DNA of 64,000 nucleotides. Source: Lacrimispora amygdalina. Lineage in GTDB: Bacteria; Bacillota; Clostridia; Lachnospirales; Lachnospiraceae. Made by a program: the position numbers and the translations under genes. Position 1 is the first letter of the stretch. The number at the start of each line of letters is the position of its first letter. This document shows, piece after piece, positions 26,976-35,867 of the stretch. The notes under the pieces were generated by a model. That model made no database searches, was not told the DNA's origin, and saw nothing but the letters and a program-made list of their open reading frames with translations. The stretch is from the NCBI RefSeq assembly GCF_900205965.1, contig NZ_OAOF01000002.1:370489-434488 (forward strand). The letters are read 5' to 3'.

Positions 26976-27004
26976 AATATATGAAAAGTGGGACAAATTA
27001 TGAC
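26976..27004 (-). promoter_or_regulatory. Candidate sigma-E promoter of the spoIIIA operon
   Basis: On the minus strand GTCATAAT (27004-26997), 13 bp, then CATATATT (26983-26976), about 22 bp before the spoIIIAA start. This matches the mother-cell sigma-E pattern (-35 near GTCATATT, -10 near CATACANT) known to drive spoIIIA. Match by eye only. Confidence 0.6.
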
Positions 27005-27011
27005 TTAAAAA

Positions 27012-27055
27012 AAGTCCGCTCTTTGCGGCGAAATACTGACGCAAAAAACGGACTT
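27012..27055 (-). terminator. Terminator after the chemoreceptor gene
   Basis: AAGTCCG (27012-27018) pairs with CGGACTT (27049-27055) with an inner GCGTC/GCCGC region; read on the minus strand a T run follows. It insulates the spoIIIA promoter from the upstream unit. Confidence 0.75.
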
Positions 27056-27073
27056 CTTATGAAATTTGTAATT

Positions 27074-29098
27074 CTAAATGTTTTCTCTCAGTTTAAATGC
27101 CTCCACTGCCTGTTTGAGTGACTGGGCCAAAGAATCCAGTTCTTCACTGGATGCAGAGCTTTCCTCGGAGGTGGCCGCGTTATTCTGCACTACTGTGGAT
27201 ACCTGGGATAATCCCTGATTTATTTCCTCCATTGCCTGCACCTGCTCCTTTGATGCCACAGCAATTTCCTGAATAATTTCATCTACCAGACCTGCTTTTT
27301 CTTCCACTACTTTTAAAATATGGGCAGACTGGTCTGCCAGCTTTCCTCCCTCTGCTACCGTAGTTACAGAATGACCGATTAAGTCCGCCGTCTGCTTTGC
27401 TGCCTCCGCGGATTTTGCCGCTAAATTACGTACTTCATCCGCAACTACCGCAAACCCTTTTCCTGCCTCTCCTGCCCGGGCCGATTCCACGGCAGCGTTT
27501 AAAGCCAGGATGTTGGTTTGAAATGCAATGTCCTCGATTACTTTTGTAATGTTTTTAATCTTCTCTGATGCCGCACCGATTTCTATCATGGAGCAGTCCA
27601 GTTTATCCATATATTCATTTCCTTCCCTGACTCCTGATACAGCTTCCTTTACAAATCTGGCTGCATTTTCAACCCGTTTTTCATTTTCCTCTGCCTGACT
27701 GGATACCGTTGAGACAGAAGCGTTTAATTCCTCCACCGTAGCAGCCTGTTCCGTTGCACCGGTAGCAAGGGACTGGGAAGCGCCGGATATCTGCTTTGCC
27801 CCTTCTGCTACCTGATCGGAAGACACACGGATGTTTCCTAAAACAGAATTCAGATTTAAAATAATTCCTCTTAAGGAATCCTTTATCTGCACAAAATCTC
27901 CTTTGTAATCCTGGTTTACGCTGACCGTGCAGTCCCCTTTTTCCAGACTGGAGAGTATGACTGCAATTTCATTGATATAATTGTTTAAAATTGATATTGT
28001 ACCTGTAAATGATCTGGAAAGCGTCTCCAGTTCATTGCCTGTATTGATCTGGGGAACGGGCGAATGAAGATCTCCTTCTTCCAGAAGGCGGATTCTGTTA
28101 ACCAGAGTTAAAATAGGCTCAACAATAGGTTTTGCAATACGGAAGGCAATAACAAATGACAGGAGGATCATAATCAGAGTGATGATCATGGTGCTAAAGA
28201 TGGAGGTGCGAAAGCTTGACATCATCTCCGATTCCTTTGTCACCACACCAATGGACCAGCCATCCGTGCCCTTTATGGGAGTATAACCAGTGGTCATATT
28301 TACCCCTTTGAAATTAACGGTCTGGATTCCTGTCTTTCCTTCTATCATATCCTTCATCTCATCGGATGTTCCCTGATAGTTCTTATCTGTTTTTGCTATT
28401 TCGATGTAGTTTGTCTGATCATTCACCCGGTCTCTGTTTTTATGGGCGATAATCTTTCCCTCTTTATCAATAATAAATCCATAGCCGGACTCCCCAACCG
28501 CTACACCATCAATCATAGTGCTGAAGGTATCGGAATCCAGAGTTGCGATGACGATTCCGTTATAATTTTTGCTCTTTGCCTTTGCAGATACAATCAGTAC
28601 GGTTTTACCGGTTACTTTGCTCACAATTGTGGAGGAAATATATGTATTGCCTGCAATAGACTGCTTAAAATACTCCCGTTCACTGACCTCCCCTCCATCG
28701 CTGGTTTTCCCGTCAGCACCTGCGATGGAAAGTGTTGCAAAACCGTTGTCTTTTGCAATCTGAGAAAGTAACTGGGTTCTCTGATCCGTACTTAAGGATG
28801 GATCTGTAATCTCCGCATTCTGTGCAATAAATTCAATCCTGGTTCTGTAGACATCAATGGAATTCTCCACTGACTGGCTATAGGCAGTGGCACATTCCGT
28901 CAGACGAAGCTCAATATTTTTCTTGGCATCCCGGTAAAACATCAGGCCGTTAATCACCCCGTAGACTGCTGATATGGAAACTGCCATACCGATAATCCCA
29001 AAAAGAAGCCTCCTGTTAATTGACTTGTTCTTGTTTGTAATTTTTCCGCCGATTGAGTTCTTTTGTTTCAATGTTTTTTTGTTTTCTTTTTCCATCAT
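27074..29098 (-). CDS. Methyl-accepting chemotaxis protein (dCache-HAMP-MCP)
   Basis: Transmembrane chemoreceptor that would signal to CheA/CheW. The 674-residue protein has TM1 at about 29-52, an extracellular double-Cache sensor at about 55-295, TM2 at about 300-325, a HAMP domain and a cytoplasmic signalling domain. The hairpin tip reads IEDIAFQTNILALNAAVESA, followed by AGKGFAVVADEVRNLA. It follows the YkvI-type transporter gene by 15 nt, so receptor and transporter are probably coexpressed. The ligand is unknown. Confidence 0.93.
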   Translation of the reverse strand: MMEKENKKTLKQKNSIGGKITNKNKSINRRLLFGIIGMAVSISAVYGVINGLMFYRDAKKNIELRLTECATAYSQSVENSIDVYRTRIEFIAQNAEITDPSLSTDQRTQLLSQIAKDNGFATLSIAGADGKTSDGGEVSEREYFKQSIAGNTYISSTIVSKVTGKTVLIVSAKAKSKNYNGIVIATLDSDTFSTMIDGVAVGESGYGFIIDKEGKIIAHKNRDRVNDQTNYIEIAKTDKNYQGTSDEMKDMIEGKTGIQTVNFKGVNMTTGYTPIKGTDGWSIGVVTKESEMMSSFRTSIFSTMIITLIMILLSFVIAFRIAKPIVEPILTLVNRIRLLEEGDLHSPVPQINTGNELETLSRSFTGTISILNNYINEIAVILSSLEKGDCTVSVNQDYKGDFVQIKDSLRGIILNLNSVLGNIRVSSDQVAEGAKQISGASQSLATGATEQAATVEELNASVSTVSSQAEENEKRVENAARFVKEAVSGVREGNEYMDKLDCSMIEIGAASEKIKNITKVIEDIAFQTNILALNAAVESARAGEAGKGFAVVADEVRNLAAKSAEAAKQTADLIGHSVTTVAEGGKLADQSAHILKVVEEKAGLVDEIIQEIAVASKEQVQAMEEINQGLSQVSTVVQNNAATSEESSASSEELDSLAQSLKQAVEAFKLRENI

Positions 29099-29113
29099 AT
29101 TGCCCCTTCTTAT

Positions 29114-30406
29114 TTATTCTTTTGAGTAATCACCATCCCGCCAGCCAATCAGTACATTGATCAAAGTGGGAATTATGAGTGTAAATAAATTAATATAGGA
29201 TACCAGTGTAAGCCCTTTGGAAACAAGGCTGGTAAGCCCTACCTGAGAAACGCCCCAGGTCATTATAATATAGAACAAAGTGAGCAAAGCGCCTCTTTTG
29301 TTTCTCTTTGCTGCTGCAGTCTCCGGATTTTCTCCTGTCTTTTTCTGATACCAGTTGAGCACACGGTCGTTAAAGCCCTGAGCATAATTGATGGCCGTGG
29401 AGATTGTGGCAAAAAAGATGGAGATGGTAATGAGCGTCAGTAAAACCGCCTTAATCCGCTCTCCCCCAAAGCCGTTTTGCACCACCAGAATGGTATATAC
29501 CGCCTTTCCAGATTTCCAGCCTTCTAACACCTCAGAATAATTGGAAGCTAAATTAGCCACTGTCATCTCAAGAAAGATCCAGTTCAATATAACAGAAAGG
29601 ACCACTGCCCAGCGCAAAGTGCTTTTGTTTTTAAAAATCTGTGCGTGGTTCACATAGGCCCCGAAGCCGCCAAGATTCTGTCCGGAAAATATGTAGGCCC
29701 AGCAAAGGGCAGTCAGAAGGTAGCTCAAAAAGCTTCCGGCTCCTGATGCAATTCCCTTATTCAAGGAATCTCCCATTACTCCCAGCTCGCTTGCCAGCCT
29801 GCCGCAGGTGATATTATAAAACAGGTTGGGAACATGGATTGCCAGTAAAGTGACAAAAATTACTGCGCTCATAAAAACCGCATTTTTTCTTACCAGCCCA
29901 GCTCCCTTCATGCAGAGAACAAACATGATGATGCCAACGGCAAAGGTGGTAAGCAGATAAGGCATACCCGTCAACTCTGCCAGCGCTGATCCGGAGGAGG
30001 AGTAGGCAAGAGCCATACAAACAATCAAAAGCCAGTTAAAGTTAAATTCGTACACAATCTGCATGGGTTTTGCAAGCTTGCCTCCCATAAAACGGGAACC
30101 GTATTTTTTCAGAAACACCCCATAGTCAAAGGTCTTGAAATCCATGGCAAATTTCATAAAAAAATAAATAATAAAGCAGTTGATTGCCGCTACCACAAGC
30201 GGCATGAACAGGCAGAAATAAGACTGTGTTACTTTTGGGAGCATTCCGTAAAATCCCGTATTCAAGAAAAAATAGGACCAGGGTGTGGAGCCAGCGGCAA
30301 ATCCTCCTCCACATTGGGAACTCAATGCGATGGAGACAAATATAATTACCGTTTTCCAGTCTACCGCACTGGTTTGATTTCTGTTACCTGCTCTTCCGGT
30401 GCTCAT
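29114..30406 (-). CDS. YkvI-type membrane transporter (APC superfamily-like)
   Basis: Polytopic membrane protein of 430 residues with about ten to eleven TM segments. The first TM carries the Gly-rich break SSQCGGGFAAGSTPW, typical of the uncharacterised YkvI family, which has a LeuT-like fold. A later segment, IFFATISTAINYAQGFNDRV, also fits this family. It starts with GGAGG well placed. It is upstream of and close to the chemoreceptor gene. I infer import of a small organic solute that the receptor may also sense; the substrate is unknown. Confidence 0.75.
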   Translation of the reverse strand: MSTGRAGNRNQTSAVDWKTVIIFVSIALSSQCGGGFAAGSTPWSYFFLNTGFYGMLPKVTQSYFCLFMPLVVAAINCFIIYFFMKFAMDFKTFDYGVFLKKYGSRFMGGKLAKPMQIVYEFNFNWLLIVCMALAYSSSGSALAELTGMPYLLTTFAVGIIMFVLCMKGAGLVRKNAVFMSAVIFVTLLAIHVPNLFYNITCGRLASELGVMGDSLNKGIASGAGSFLSYLLTALCWAYIFSGQNLGGFGAYVNHAQIFKNKSTLRWAVVLSVILNWIFLEMTVANLASNYSEVLEGWKSGKAVYTILVVQNGFGGERIKAVLLTLITISIFFATISTAINYAQGFNDRVLNWYQKKTGENPETAAAKRNKRGALLTLFYIIMTWGVSQVGLTSLVSKGLTLVSYINLFTLIIPTLINVLIGWRDGDYSKE

Positions 30407-30660
30407 GATGCCATCCTCCTTCTCATTATGACGAACCAGCCTCTCTTAAAACCGCAAGTCGAACTGTGTCGTTTTTTTAACAATATAGTCATATTATAAG
30501 TCATGCATGAAATAACATCCAATCGATCCATCCTATATGTAACTGCCGATTGATAGTTTTTAACCATATATTTATTTACTGCTTGTATCCTGCCGGAAAA
30601 GTATGATATATTGCAGAAAGTACTAAAATGCTTTCATATTTTAAGAAGGAGGAAGACCAA

Positions 30661-31059
30661 ATGCGGGAAGAAATTATGGAAGGAATCAGGCGTCACATCC
30701 TCCCTTTAAGCGGAGTAGAGAATGCCAATCTTTTAGAAGTCTGGCCCGGACACTCAAAGATTTCCTTAGATATTACAGACAGTGCCCTGAATTTGTATGG
30801 AAATCTCCATGGAGGCTTTATCTTTACACTTTGTGATATTACAGCGGGAATGGCTGCTTATGCTTACGAATACGCCAATGTCACACAGCATGGGAACATC
30901 GATTTTTTAAAGGGGATCAGCTCCGGTCAGATATTCGTAGAGGCAAATGCCATTCACAAAGGAAGCCGTTCCGTGGTAAACAGAGTGGAAGTCACATCTT
31001 CAGAAGGTACGCTTCTGGCAGCCGGTACCTTTACCATGTACTTACTTTCGGCTCTTTAG
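30661..31059 (+). CDS. PaaI family hotdog-fold thioesterase
   Basis: Predicted acyl-CoA thioesterase of 132 residues. The hotdog motif NLYGNLHGGFIFTLCDITAG contains the HGG-x-D active-site region, and the QHGNIDFLKGISSGQIFVEA strand pair is family-typical. The ATG at 30661 has GGAGG 8 nt upstream and is preferred to the upstream in-frame codon at 30628. It is a single plus-strand gene flanked by minus-strand units and ends at a bidirectional terminator. Phenylacetyl-CoA or other aryl/acyl-CoA is possible, not shown. Confidence 0.88.
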   Translation: MREEIMEGIRRHILPLSGVENANLLEVWPGHSKISLDITDSALNLYGNLHGGFIFTLCDITAGMAAYAYEYANVTQHGNIDFLKGISSGQIFVEANAIHKGSRSVVNRVEVTSSEGTLLAAGTFTMYLLSAL

Positions 31060-31067
31060 GCATAAAA

Positions 31068-31104
31068 AAAACGTATGAGGTTCTATCCTCAATACGTTTT
31101 CTTT
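31068..31104. terminator. Bidirectional terminator, thioesterase / small-peptide gene
   Basis: AAAACGTATGAGG (31068-31080) pairs with CCTCAATACGTTTT (31087-31100) with one bulged base and a TTCTAT loop; A and T tracts on both sides serve both convergent transcripts. Confidence 0.75.
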
Positions 31105-31239
31105 CTATTGGTTTAAAATTCTCCGCACCGACTGAACCGGTTGGAAATCCACATTGGTTATTTTGATCCCATCTTCAGGACCGCTGGCATGAATTAAGAT
31201 CCCTGTAAATAAGACTGCAATCAATGTTTTCTTATGCAT
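31105..31239 (-). CDS. 44-residue peptide with signal-like N-terminus, unknown function
   Basis: A short gene with a very strong ribosome site (AGGAGG about 8 nt before ATG 31239). The product starts MHKKTLIAVLFTGILIHASG, a basic N-region plus hydrophobic stretch that could be a signal peptide or a membrane helix, and continues with a polar tail ending SVRRILNQ. It starts 20 nt after the DUF3877-type gene and ends at a terminator, so it is probably the last gene of that operon. No known family recognised. Confidence 0.55.
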   Translation of the reverse strand: MHKKTLIAVLFTGILIHASGPEDGIKITNVDFQPVQSVRRILNQ

Positions 31240-31259
31240 GGTTTCTCCTCCTGTAAATT

Positions 31260-31796
31260 TTAGAGTCCCATATCTTTCACGTCTTCTGACAGAAATCTGT
31301 GGTATGTTCCATGATTATCGTGGAATTTAATGAAATAACGGTAAGAATCCCTGGCCGCATCTTCGAAATACAAAATATAATCGCATTCTTCCCCGTCACA
31401 GCTTTGGCAGATATATCTGCCGTCTGAATATTTTGAAAATACATTTTTAATATCTTTCAGCTGTACACCAGGTTTTTCGATAATCTCAATAAATTCTCTT
31501 AAAAACCCACTCTTCTCTTCCTGTTCCCAGACGTAGCGTGCCCCTTCAGGTGGAATGAGAAAACAGAACCGCTCCTGACTTTTGGTGATTTTTATTTCTC
31601 CCAGCCGGTCTTTTACATAAGCTTTGAATTCTTTCAGTGCTGTTTTTATTTCATCATTCGAATCTCCTGCTTTCAGGATATTCAACAATGCTTTTTCAGG
31701 ATAATAAAACCGGATTACTTCGTTTTCATATCCCAGTTTCATCTGTACTTCCATGATTGAATTAATGAGCATACGCTCCAGAGCAGCATACTGCAT
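31260..31796 (-). CDS. DUF3877-type protein, function unknown
   Basis: A 178-residue soluble protein of no recognised function; it resembles the Lachnospiraceae family DUF3877. Visible features are a helical N-terminal half, IPPEGARYVWEQEE in the middle and a CQSCDGEECDYILYFED segment with three Cys that could bind metal. ATG 31796 has AGGAG 7 nt upstream and is preferred over 31814. It lies 31 nt downstream of the second aspartoacylase-like gene and is probably cotranscribed with it. Confidence 0.6.
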   Translation of the reverse strand: MQYAALERMLINSIMEVQMKLGYENEVIRFYYPEKALLNILKAGDSNDEIKTALKEFKAYVKDRLGEIKITKSQERFCFLIPPEGARYVWEQEEKSGFLREFIEIIEKPGVQLKDIKNVFSKYSDGRYICQSCDGEECDYILYFEDAARDSYRYFIKFHDNHGTYHRFLSEDVKDMGL

Positions 31797-31827
31797 GTCC
31801 GCTCTCCTTTCCATTCTTTACGGCACA

Positions 31828-32763
31828 TTATTCGTGAAGCCGCCGTATGATTTTAAAAATAATCCCCCCCTCAGTAACGAATGGCTGGGAATGGGAAAAG
31901 AATACAATTCCTTCTGTAGGTGCAAGAATCTGGCTTATAATCTCTCCCTCATAAGGATCCAGGATATCTGCCAGAATCTCCCCCCTGCTCACTTCCCTGC
32001 CAGGCTTTACGTGAGGGCGGTAAATTCCGGCACAGTCTGTCCTGACACTTGATAAATCGCTTTCTTGAAGTACGGTTGCAATATAGCCGCTGTGACTGGT
32101 GTAACGCACCATCCCCATACGGGTTAAAAACCGCAGCACAGAAGCCACTGCTATACGGGCAGAGGGTTCATCAATCTGATCCGTTCCGCTGGTATAGATG
32201 GAGAATGCGCTGGTATTCTTTAACTGCCAGTTGTAATTCAGTGTAGCCTTATCAAATGGCTTGGCATCCCGAACCACCACATAGGGAAGTCCGAAGAGAT
32301 TTGCAAGGCTTGGATTCTGAAATCCGGTATCCATCATACGCACATGGGGGACGAAATTGCCGGGTATATAAAAACTGGTAAACTGGATTCCATAGCTGTA
32401 TTCTTTCACTGCGTCAAAAATGCCTGACGCAATCCTCTTTGTGGTTTCTCCGCTTCCGTCTCCCGGATACATGCGGTTGATGTCCGAATCGTCAGTCGGC
32501 CAGAACCGTTTTCCAACATTGAGGGAAGCTGTATTTACAGTAGGGATGACCATGATCTCATTGCCTTTAATAATGGCTCCCCGCTCTTCTAATTCCTTTA
32601 GCTGTCTGATCAGCTGGGAACAGATATAGAGCTGCTGCACCTCATTGCCTCTGCATGCGCCAACAATACATGCCGACTTTTCCCCTTTGCCGAAATGATA
32701 TCCGTATAAATTCATATCGTCCCTGTAAAGATTCTTCAGGGTAAAAATGGTCTCTTTCCTCAT
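31828..32763 (-). CDS. Aspartoacylase/succinylglutamate desuccinylase-like protein, zinc site lost
   Basis: A 311-residue M14-like protein of the AstE/AspA family and paralog of the gene just upstream. The fold is recognisable (INRMYPGD near residue 95, C-terminal barrel DILDPYEGEIISQILAPTEG). The first zinc motif reads RGNE (Arg38 for His), the position of the third ligand is Phe128 in GIQFTS, and the catalytic Glu segment reads FSIYTSGT. It is therefore probably not a zinc hydrolase. It overlaps its upstream paralog by 4 bases, suggesting a coupled partner or regulatory pseudoenzyme. Confidence 0.78.
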   Translation of the reverse strand: MRKETIFTLKNLYRDDMNLYGYHFGKGEKSACIVGACRGNEVQQLYICSQLIRQLKELEERGAIIKGNEIMVIPTVNTASLNVGKRFWPTDDSDINRMYPGDGSGETTKRIASGIFDAVKEYSYGIQFTSFYIPGNFVPHVRMMDTGFQNPSLANLFGLPYVVVRDAKPFDKATLNYNWQLKNTSAFSIYTSGTDQIDEPSARIAVASVLRFLTRMGMVRYTSHSGYIATVLQESDLSSVRTDCAGIYRPHVKPGREVSRGEILADILDPYEGEIISQILAPTEGIVFFSHSQPFVTEGGIIFKIIRRLHE

Positions 32764-33698
32764 ACCTGCTCACCTCCCAGCACCCGCGCCAGCAGAGATC
32801 CTGCCGATACCACCGGATATTCCCTGAGGGTAAATACCAGTCCGTCTATGGGGGAAACCACTTCTTCCAGAATCGTTCCGGACAGGGGATTTAAGATCTG
32901 TCCGATTGGCTGGCTTTCTTTCACTGTACCAAGATGCTCCACCAGAGGCATAAATATACCCGGGCTTTCCGCATGTAAAAGCCCCAGTTTCCGGTTAAAG
33001 GAAATCATGGGTTCTTTGGGAATAATGGTTTCTCCAGTCCAGATTCCCAGTTCCTTCATCAGGCAGAGAATTCCTTGCGCAAGCTGCTTTCCATAGCGTT
33101 TCGTGATCCGCATCCCCACTCCCATTTCAACAACAAAGGTAGGGACTCCTATGCTGTTTAACCCATGAGACAGGGTGGAATCCAGCACTACCGCATTCTT
33201 ATAAATCCAGACCAGATCCACATTCATCAGCTTTGCATAACCAATCAGCTGGTCCGCATAGGCTTCACTCATACGGATCTGGGGAATCTCTCTCAGAAAG
33301 ATATTGCTGGCATGTAAATCCACACAGAAATCAGATCCGGAGATGTCATCCATGATCTGGGAGGCAATATGTTCCGATACAGCCCCCTCTTCATCTCCTG
33401 GAAAAATCCGGTTCATATCTATATCATACCCGGGCAGACCTCTTGTAATCGAATCAATTCCAAGAGGATTGAGTGCCGGGTAAATATCCACAATCCCTGT
33501 TAAATGTTCTCTGTTTTCCCTGATAATACGGTTAATCTCATAACATACAAACTGGCCCTCCAGCTCGTCCCCATGAACTCCGGTGACAATACTGAGCCGC
33601 TTCTCTTTACCGGTTACTGTCTCTGGCTCTAATCTGTTCTTATATATGTTCCAGCTTTCTCCTACAGGCAGACCTACGGATGCAACTGTTTTAATCAT
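32760..33698 (-). CDS. Succinylglutamate desuccinylase/aspartoacylase family zinc hydrolase
   Basis: A 312-residue M14-type deacylase with an intact zinc site: HGDE (His42, Glu45) and DLHAS (His129), with a Glu in FVVEMGVG as candidate catalytic base. DMNRIFPGD is the family substrate-binding motif, and a C-terminal beta barrel with PLSGTILEEVVSPIDG follows. Such enzymes remove acyl groups from N-acyl amino acids. ATG 33698 is preferred; GTG 33710 is possible. First of a pair with the zinc-less paralog. Substrate unknown. Confidence 0.85.
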   Translation of the reverse strand: MIKTVASVGLPVGESWNIYKNRLEPETVTGKEKRLSIVTGVHGDELEGQFVCYEINRIIRENREHLTGIVDIYPALNPLGIDSITRGLPGYDIDMNRIFPGDEEGAVSEHIASQIMDDISGSDFCVDLHASNIFLREIPQIRMSEAYADQLIGYAKLMNVDLVWIYKNAVVLDSTLSHGLNSIGVPTFVVEMGVGMRITKRYGKQLAQGILCLMKELGIWTGETIIPKEPMISFNRKLGLLHAESPGIFMPLVEHLGTVKESQPIGQILNPLSGTILEEVVSPIDGLVFTLREYPVVSAGSLLARVLGGEQV

Positions 33699-33756
33699 AC
33701 TTCTCATCACCCTTGTTCTTATACTTTATTACATTATAAGAATAAATCAGCATGGT

Positions 33757-34371
33757 TCAAACGTCAAGCAATTCCTGCCTGATGGCTTCCTCCTTTTTTA
33801 TCTGAATCAACATTCCATCCACGATTTTTGCCCCTGGCAAAAGAACCTCCTGTCCGGATGTTACCAACCCGCTGTCAAACCATTTTTTAATCCGGCTCCT
33901 GGAAACAGAAAGCTCACCAGCAAGCAGGGCATCTGCCCTCAGCTTCAGTCCCGATGGATTTTTTATCTGTATCTCCATATACGCGGTCTCATTAACCGGT
34001 GTTACGGTTTCCGTCTCAATGATATGATATCCGGCTTTTATTTCCGCGATTTCCGCTTTGTTTTTTATAAACAGTTCCCTGTCACTTCCATAGCTGGCCG
34101 CCAGTGCCGGACTGTTGCTTAAAAATCCTTCATATTCCGCTTTATTTATGATCTCTGGATTTGTTCGTTCTACAATAGTCATATTCCAGGAAGTGTCACA
34201 ATGACTGCAGCGGTAGATCAGCCATACATCAAGCAGTTTTCCATTGGCGTTTACCCTGAATTTCCCGCTGTTTTCAAATTGCCTTTTTCCTTTGCATTTG
34301 GGGCATCTTCTTAAGACAGCTGGCAGCTGATCGGGGACAATCAGCCACAGTTTCCGTAAATTACGTTTCAT
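33757..34371 (-). CDS. DUF1062-type zinc-ribbon protein
   Basis: A 204-residue protein of unknown function resembling DUF1062. It has a four-Cys zinc ribbon formed by RRCPKCKGKRQFE and YRCSHCDTSWNMTI, then a helical region and a C-terminal S4-like segment (LRADALLAGELSVSRSRIKKWFDSGLV). The ATG at 34371 with GGAGG 5 nt upstream is chosen over 34443, which lacks a ribosome site. The S4-like tail suggests RNA binding; this is inference. It lies 58 nt upstream of the deacylase pair. Confidence 0.75.
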   Translation of the reverse strand: MKRNLRKLWLIVPDQLPAVLRRCPKCKGKRQFENSGKFRVNANGKLLDVWLIYRCSHCDTSWNMTIVERTNPEIINKAEYEGFLSNSPALAASYGSDRELFIKNKAEIAEIKAGYHIIETETVTPVNETAYMEIQIKNPSGLKLRADALLAGELSVSRSRIKKWFDSGLVTSGQEVLLPGAKIVDGMLIQIKKEEAIRQELLDV

Positions 34372-34472
34372 ATCTTCCTCCATATTATTGTCTTTACGGA
34401 TAACTCTACTATGAACTGCGCCGTCTTCCCACCTCACTTTCATTTATGAAACAAAAAAAAGACAGCGCATCA

Positions 34473-34766
34473 TTATTCATGACACACCGCCTGTATTCTT
34501 TTCTTTTCCTGGAGTATAATTCTTTGTATACTTTTCTCTGACAGATAATAACGCTCCGCCAGAATCTTTACACAAAATCCGGAAACATAATCTTTATAAA
34601 TGGAACGGTCCCGGCGTTTCCGCTCTTCTCTGGCTCCGGTTCCTTCTCCCCAGGTTCTTTTATTTTCCTGTTTTCTGGGGATGTAGACATATTCCCCGTC
34701 AATATAATTCTGAATCAGTTCCACCAGCTCTTCTGGCAGAATTTCATTGGCTCTCTGATAGCGCAT
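34473..34766 (-). CDS. CD3324-type HTH-like small protein
   Basis: A 97-residue protein resembling the clostridial CD3324 family. It has NEILPEELVELIQNYIDGEYVYIP at the N-terminus, a basic centre and a C-terminal helix-turn-helix-like segment (VKILAERYYLSEKSIQRII). It is probably a DNA-binding protein of the Mor-like group; the target is unknown. The SD TAGGAGG lies directly upstream. The 219-nt gap to the pentapeptide gene holds AT-rich sequence with no gene. Confidence 0.7.
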   Translation of the reverse strand: MRYQRANEILPEELVELIQNYIDGEYVYIPRKQENKRTWGEGTGAREERKRRDRSIYKDYVSGFCVKILAERYYLSEKSIQRIILQEKKRIQAVCHE

Positions 34767-34985
34767 CGCTGCCTCCTAAACATTTTTCTGTCCGGATTAG
34801 CAAAGGCTATACAATTACTTATCATTTCACTGCATAACCCGTGCTATGCAGTCTTTGAGGGTTCCATCATAAAATAACCCGCCTCCTTTTCAACACTCGT
34901 TTACCCGCTGTATCACCAGTATTCTACCACAGAATTGCGTAAAATGTCACCTCATACTTAATACTGAATTAAAAATGATCCCACG

Positions 34986-35645
34986 TTAACTTTTTACAAC
35001 TATGCCTAAATATTTCGCCAGTTCCGCAGCCTGATACAAATCCACCACCGCACCCTTAAGTTCCCTGCATTCATCAGACAGCACCAGACTATGTATGGTG
35101 CTGCTGGTAAAATCCATTCCCTTCAGCATGGTTTTAAAAAAACTGGCATTGTTTAAATTCACCTGGTTCCATACAATATCCTTCGTGCGGCACTGGGTAA
35201 GAAAGCTCCCCTCCAGTTCGGAGGCGGAAAATTGAATATGCTCCATTTTGGAGCCGTCAAAATTAGCATAGCGGAAATTACAGTCGGAAATTCTGGTATG
35301 AAGCATGGTGCTGCCGCTAAACCGGGTCCCCACTCCCTTGGAAGATTTAAATTCCGTCCGGTTCAAGTAACAGTCTTCCAGACCGCAGTTGGAAAAATCG
35401 CAGGAACGGAAAATAACATCTGTAAATTCCCCTTTTTCAAAGGAACAGTCCTGAAACAGGCAGTTTTCAAAAATAACTGCGGAAAACTGCATCCGGGAGA
35501 TATCCTCCCCAGTCATACGGATGTTCTGTATCAATGCATCCCGGACCTCTTCTTCCTTTTCTATTTTACTGTATAATTCCCTGGTATCTGTAAGTATCAG
35601 TTCTTCTTCCCCGGAAAGAATCGGCGCAAGCAGCTTCTCTTTCAT
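34986..35645 (-). CDS. Pentapeptide repeat-containing protein
   Basis: A 219-residue protein built largely of pentapeptide repeats A(D/N)LXX-like, forming a right-handed beta helix. Repeats run from about residue 45 to 195, for example CSFEKGEFTDVIFRSCDFSN and CNFRYANFDGSKMEHIQF. Such proteins may mimic DNA and protect gyrase, but most have unknown roles. No signal peptide. It is divergent from the acyl-CoA operon on the plus strand. Confidence 0.82.
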   Translation of the reverse strand: MKEKLLAPILSGEEELILTDTRELYSKIEKEEEVRDALIQNIRMTGEDISRMQFSAVIFENCLFQDCSFEKGEFTDVIFRSCDFSNCGLEDCYLNRTEFKSSKGVGTRFSGSTMLHTRISDCNFRYANFDGSKMEHIQFSASELEGSFLTQCRTKDIVWNQVNLNNASFFKTMLKGMDFTSSTIHSLVLSDECRELKGAVVDLYQAAELAKYLGIVVKS

Positions 35646-35783
35646 TCATCCATGCTCCTTTTTACTATTCTTCCTTTTATTATGCCACACAGCTTCTGTC
35701 CGGACAACCAGAATAAACCAAAGTTTAAAATTTATACATAGGCACTGGCTATCAATGAATGAAAAAAAGCCGAACAGAGCCGA

Positions 35784-35813
35784 TTGGATTTTTACAGATA
35801 CAGCGCTTATAAT
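35784..35813 (+). promoter_or_regulatory. Candidate promoter of the acyl-CoA operon
   Basis: TTGGAT (35784-35789), 18-bp spacer, TATAAT (35808-35813), 54 bp before the first gene. Match by eye; no regulator site recognised. Confidence 0.4.
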
Positions 35814-35867
35814 AAAAACAGCAAGATTGTTAAAAAAATATTTATTTAATACCAGGAGGAAGGTACT

